In this document: piece by piece, positions 61,093 through 64,000 of the stretch
Layout: each line of letters opens with the position of its first letter
Numbering within the stretch: position 1 is the stretch's first letter
Notes under the pieces: generated by a model
Told to the model about the DNA's origin: nothing
Database searches by the model: none
What the model saw: only the letters and a program-made list of their open reading frames with translations
Translations under genes and position numbers: made by a program
NCBI RefSeq assembly: GCF_003390865.1
Contig: NZ_QMEJ01000004.1
Coordinates: 248,001-312,000, forward strand
Reading direction: 5' to 3'
Origin: Tropicimonas sp. IMCC34011
GTDB taxonomy: Bacteria > Pseudomonadota > Alphaproteobacteria > Rhodobacterales > Rhodobacteraceae
Length of the DNA stretch: 64,000 nucleotides

Positions 61093-62171
61093 TCACGTCC
61101 TACGCCGAATGGCGTAGAGATTACCGACTGCAGAGACGGTTGTTTCAAGGCGGCTGTAAAATTCATCCAAGATGCTCGGCAAAGTCGCGTTTATCTTATT
61201 GTCGGTAGAGAAAAAGCTGCGTCTATTGCGTGAGGCATCAAATCGACCCTCGGTCATGTCCGGCGCAAACACAAAGCGCTCCATCAATCGACGCCTCTTG
61301 AAGAGCTCGTAAACGCGCGGTTCTGTATCAAAATGTCCATCGTGGATGATGCGGTCTCGGATTGACGATATTTGCCGGATCAGTTCGTCTTCGACGAACA
61401 AGGTGTTGTCCCTTGCGTTCATCGCGAGGTCCTTCCGGTCCCTATACTGTTTCGCGGCAGTTCGCAGTTTTGGATATGCAGAGAAGTCCTGCGGCGGCCG
61501 CTCGGCTTCAAGTGCCAGCTTAACTGTGTAGTCAAGGATCGTCCGCATCCGGGTGAACACTGATTCGAGATGCCCGTGCAAAGGAATTGCATCTCAGGAC
61601 GAAGAAAACCTAAGACCCACTTTGCCTTGATCATTGTAGTGGTGAAATACGGCATCGTTTAGCAGGCCATAGAAAGCGCCTGCAAATTGATAAACCTGCG
61701 CGCTGGAACGCTGGATGTTACTTAAAAGAGCGGCGACGTCCTGATGATAGAGGAAACGGTGGAGATACTCATCCGGTCCGGATCGAGAGAGGAGCTGCTC
61801 GAACTGTGTTTTCGACAGTCGGCTCTCGGGAGTAAGACCTGCGTCGTATACCCAAGATGGCATCCGCTCGAAAAAGACCTTTGCCTCTGTCTCTGAAAGG
61901 ATGGATCGTCTGATATGTGCATGTACCCCTGAGCTAAGACTGCCGAAGTCGAGATCGGCAGACGTATCGATCCGTCGCCAAAATCCTTGGACATCAAAAA
62001 AAATGCGGGTTTTCCATCGTTTCTCCGGGTACGTGTTGGCCTCCCGTTGAGGTTCTTTATGGGTCGATCGTCTTCCGGGCGCGGGACGAAGCCATTGATG
62101 CCCTCACCAGGTGCGGGACGAGCGATCTGCACCGTCGTCTGAAACCAACCCTTTGAAATCTTCTTTGGCAT
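61093..62171 (-). pseudogene. HEPN-like partner of Argonaute, disrupted by frameshift and stop
   Basis: The gene starts at ATG 62171 (MPKKISKGWFQTTVQIARPA). A one-base shift at about 62,035-62,042 is needed to continue from PIKNLNG into EANTYPEKRWKTRIFFDVQG. An in-frame TGA at 61594-61596 then separates GKVGLRFSSS from DAIPLHGHLESVFTRMRTIL. The repaired product would be about 360 residues. The C-terminal helical part has SSIRDRIIHDGHFDT, an R-x4-H motif of HEPN type (RNase or toxin superfamily). HEPN assignment rests on this motif and the helical character alone. It lies just downstream of a small gene and an Argonaute gene on the same strand. Confidence 0.6.
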
Positions 62172-62175
62172 TGAC

Positions 62176-62400
62176 CTAACCTGCGGACGCCTGATTGGCC
62201 CGGATAGGGAAATAGAGACTGTAATGCGTCTCATTCCGTTTCATCGCGATCTCTCTGGTTTCCCCCTCCGGCATTGCGGACCCTAAAGCCGCCAATATGT
62301 CGATGCATACGGCTGAAGCAAGGAGGGTTTGTTGAAATGTTGATGTCAATTCCCCGTTGTCGAAAACTCGCTCACTGATGCAGGCACTTTTGATCTGCAC
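62176..62400 (-). CDS. Small uncharacterised ORF between Argonaute and HEPN-like gene
   Basis: This 74-residue open frame (MQIKSACISERVFDNGELTS; ETREIAMKRNETHYSLYFPI) fits exactly between the Argonaute end and the HEPN-like start (4-base gap). It has no family signature that I recognise. It could be a genuine third component or a truncated remnant. Confidence 0.4.
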   Translation of the reverse strand: MQIKSACISERVFDNGELTSTFQQTLLASAVCIDILAALGSAMPEGETREIAMKRNETHYSLYFPIRANQASAG

Positions 62401-62447
62401 ACTATTGGCCAGTCATTCAATCAACGGCCAGTGGATGAGAAGAAGTT

Positions 62448-63720
62448 CTAAATATACTTTCGGTAGTCGCCGCTCACCGTTTGCCTCTCTGGGACATACT
62501 TCAGCACATCGCCACCTTTTCGTGCCGCCCGTATGGGGATGGGTAGTCTTTGATTCATTTGTGTAGAGTTCCAATTCACCTTAGTGAGACTGAACACCTC
62601 TTTTGCGATCTGTTCGATTGTGCTCTCGCTTTGCGGGTGCGGACAGATCAAAAGAGGATTCGGGACATAAAGCCCTGGATAGGTGCCGTAGTAAGGAATA
62701 CTACCGTTGGTATAGAGTAGCCCATTACCTTCCAGCTCAACGAAGGTACCTCGGAGAACGGGGAAGTCACCGTCGCGCAGCACCTTGACCGAATAATTCT
62801 CATGAATCCAAACGAGGTCACGCAGTTCCACTCCCGCCTCGTCGAGCGCCTCGCCAACGCCCTCAGCCTCATCTTCGCGAAAGCGCGAAGTCTTCATGAC
62901 GATTACGCGCGCGGGCATCGTTCTGTGAACAGATTTGTATGCGGCCAAGGCGCTCTCGGTGAGTTTGTGAGCTTCCTCGATGGTTAAGTACGGGTGGCGA
63001 CCCCGCGACTCTGATTGTGCGGGGCCGCCTCGAAGAATAAAACCTCTGCCCCGCTCATCGAACATTTGTGCGGCACTGGTCCATATCTCGTCGGTCTCGG
63101 CATCCTTGAAGAAGCTGATGCCAATGTAGCAGGCGGTGAACTCACCTATTTCGGGCATTCGGCGCCAGGGCACCTTGCCACTGCCCTTGTAGTAGAGCGT
63201 CGTCATAAGGTTCCATGCGAGGTCAGCTCGGTCTTGGGTTTGGCGATCAGAGTTCTCCTTGATCTTGCGGGGGATCTTTGCATCGGGATTGATGACATCC
63301 TCCCAGACAATCTGAATCGAGAACCTGAGCTTCATCGCTCTGGCTTTCAGTAGGCCGCGAAAATTCGGAGGGGTTTCTTTACCAGCTTTAGTATCGGCGT
63401 CTTCGCCCTCAATGACTCCGTCATCGCGTGCCCTTTCGTTCCCCCAGACGCGTTCGATCAGCTTGACAGGCAGCGACACCATGATCACATTCGGCCGTTC
63501 ATGATGCGCTTCCAACTTTTCCAGTTGCGCCATAACTGCGTCGACCGGGAGATGCTGACTTGGCGGGCTCGAGAGACCGGGGTCGATTACCAGTTGTCAC
63601 GAAGGTAGCGGAGCTTCCCCTTTCCCTCCATGGTGATCGCTGCCGAGGATGCACAGTGAGCCCAGGCACTCTGGCATCCCGCTCGACATCTCAAGGTCCG
63701 CCTGCAGCCGGTCATCGCAT
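62448..63720 (-). pseudogene. Catalytically dead long-type prokaryotic Argonaute, MID-PIWI remnant
   Basis: From 63595 to 62448 the frame reads the end of a MID domain ([20 protein letters not shown]) and a whole PIWI domain ([71 protein letters not shown]). The PIWI catalytic positions are changed: the first Asp is Ser (CYIGISFF), the third site reads VIVMKTSRF, and the last reads NWNST. This is as in nuclease-dead long-B pAgos. A stop (TGA at about 63598) and shifts of frame precede the MID part; open pieces such as LRYLRDNW and CLGSLCILGSDHH lie upstream but do not join. The N/PAZ domains are not found in the window. Confidence 0.75.
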
Positions 63721-64000
63721 CCGCTCTACGCTCGCGACCTCGCACTCCTGGCAACTTCCTTCTATAGCGAATTGCTCAGCGTAGCCTTCATGGGCAATGG
63801 CCAATTCCAGGCCAGAACAGAAAGATACTGCCGGCCGCATCGCTCCGTAGAGGCTCTACGCCTGATCAGTTCGCGAAGTAGGTTGCCGCTTTTAAAGGAT
63901 ACGACAACCCACTGACAAGTATAAATATTTCAATTTTATTCCGTCATCCCTCCGCGAAAAACTACGCGCGCGCCTACATCGCCTCACGCGTCGAGGTTCT
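63721..64000. other. Window end: degenerate DNA and AT-rich segment
   Basis: No intact gene is seen. Up to about 63,900 there are only short open pieces with several stops in the Argonaute direction. At 63,915-63,950 the DNA becomes AT-rich (AAATATTTCAATTTTATT), followed by the right copy of the 18-bp direct repeat. Confidence 0.4.
63967..63984 (+). repeat. 18-bp direct repeat, right copy
   Basis: CGCGCGCCTACATCGCCT is identical in sequence and orientation to 38824-38841. The two copies are 25.1 kb apart and bracket the defence/mobility island. Confidence 0.6.

Noticed and set aside
61100-61117. CTACGCC-GAAT-GGCGTAG hairpin as terminator
   Set aside because: It falls within the coding end of the HEPN-like gene and lacks a T-tract.
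61722-62234. 170-codon frame read as one protein over the HEPN-like gene
   Set aside because: Its second half (SISTSAVLAQGYMHISDDPS) is out of frame with the conserved-looking sequence; the alternate frame joins better on both sides, so it was merged into a frameshifted gene.

Overview
The window looks like a GC-rich alphaproteobacterial chromosome, most likely Rhodobacterales. The grounds are the succinyl-CoA synthetase / 2-oxoglutarate dehydrogenase block, the TrcR (DUF1013) protein, a TIGR02302/DUF4175 membrane protein beside lysA, argH followed by a tiny lipoprotein, and several HWE/HisKA_2 histidine kinases. This is judged from gene content only; no database was searched.

Region 1 (1-23,953) is core chromosome. 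It holds the 3' end of sucC, then sucD, odhA/sucA, odhB/sucB (with two lipoyl domains), a small lipoprotein, a MAPEG protein and lpd, closed by a strong terminator. A stress/light signalling group follows: a receiver protein coupled to a CheB-CheR-PAS-HWE hybrid kinase, divergent from a short LOV photoreceptor, then an Hsp20. Next come a secreted trypsin-like protease, a secreted RNase T2, trcR, a TIGR02302 protein with a Gln/Gly/Pro-rich tail, lysA, a DUF374 acyltransferase, two tiny lipoproteins, argH and a TlpA-like thioredoxin.

Region 2 (24,066-34,370) is an accessory catabolic island. A three-part FAD/[2Fe-2S] dehydrogenase of the HcnABC/opine-oxidase type lies with an MFS exporter, a LysR regulator, a polyamine/opine-type ABC importer (both permease halves fused in one chain) and a RidA imine deaminase. 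A decayed IS3-family transposase fragment sits at its edge (about 34.76-34.96 kb). Two HisKA_2 kinases and a receiver follow (35.0-38.4 kb).

Region 3 (about 38.8-64.0 kb) is a defence/mobility island bounded by an 18-bp direct repeat (38,824 and 63,967). It contains: (i) a tightly coupled five-gene operon (50,003 down to 39,308) of an UPF1-like helicase with a Vsr/DUF559-type nuclease end, a membrane-anchored coiled-coil protein, a membrane-anchored coiled-coil McrB-type AAA+ protein, a DUF2357/McrC-like protein and an Hsp70-like protein, which matches the CoCoNuT (coiled-coil nuclease tandem) class of predicted RNA-targeting McrBC relatives; (ii) a GIY-YIG plus DEDD-exonuclease fusion; (iii) a Tn7/Tn5053-like transposition operon (tnsA, tniA, small basic gene, tniB, tniQ) followed by two uncharacterised genes and a DnaQ-like exonuclease; (iv) a PD-(D/E)XK nuclease-ParB/RepB fusion; (v) the C-terminal part of a catalytically dead long-type prokaryotic Argonaute with a downstream partner carrying a HEPN-like R-x4-H motif.

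The left half of region 3 (39-53 kb) has intact reading frames. In the right half (55-64 kb) tniB, the nuclease-ParB gene, the HEPN-like gene and the Argonaute gene all carry frameshifts or in-frame stops. The right part therefore looks like a decaying segment, unless read errors or recoding explain it.
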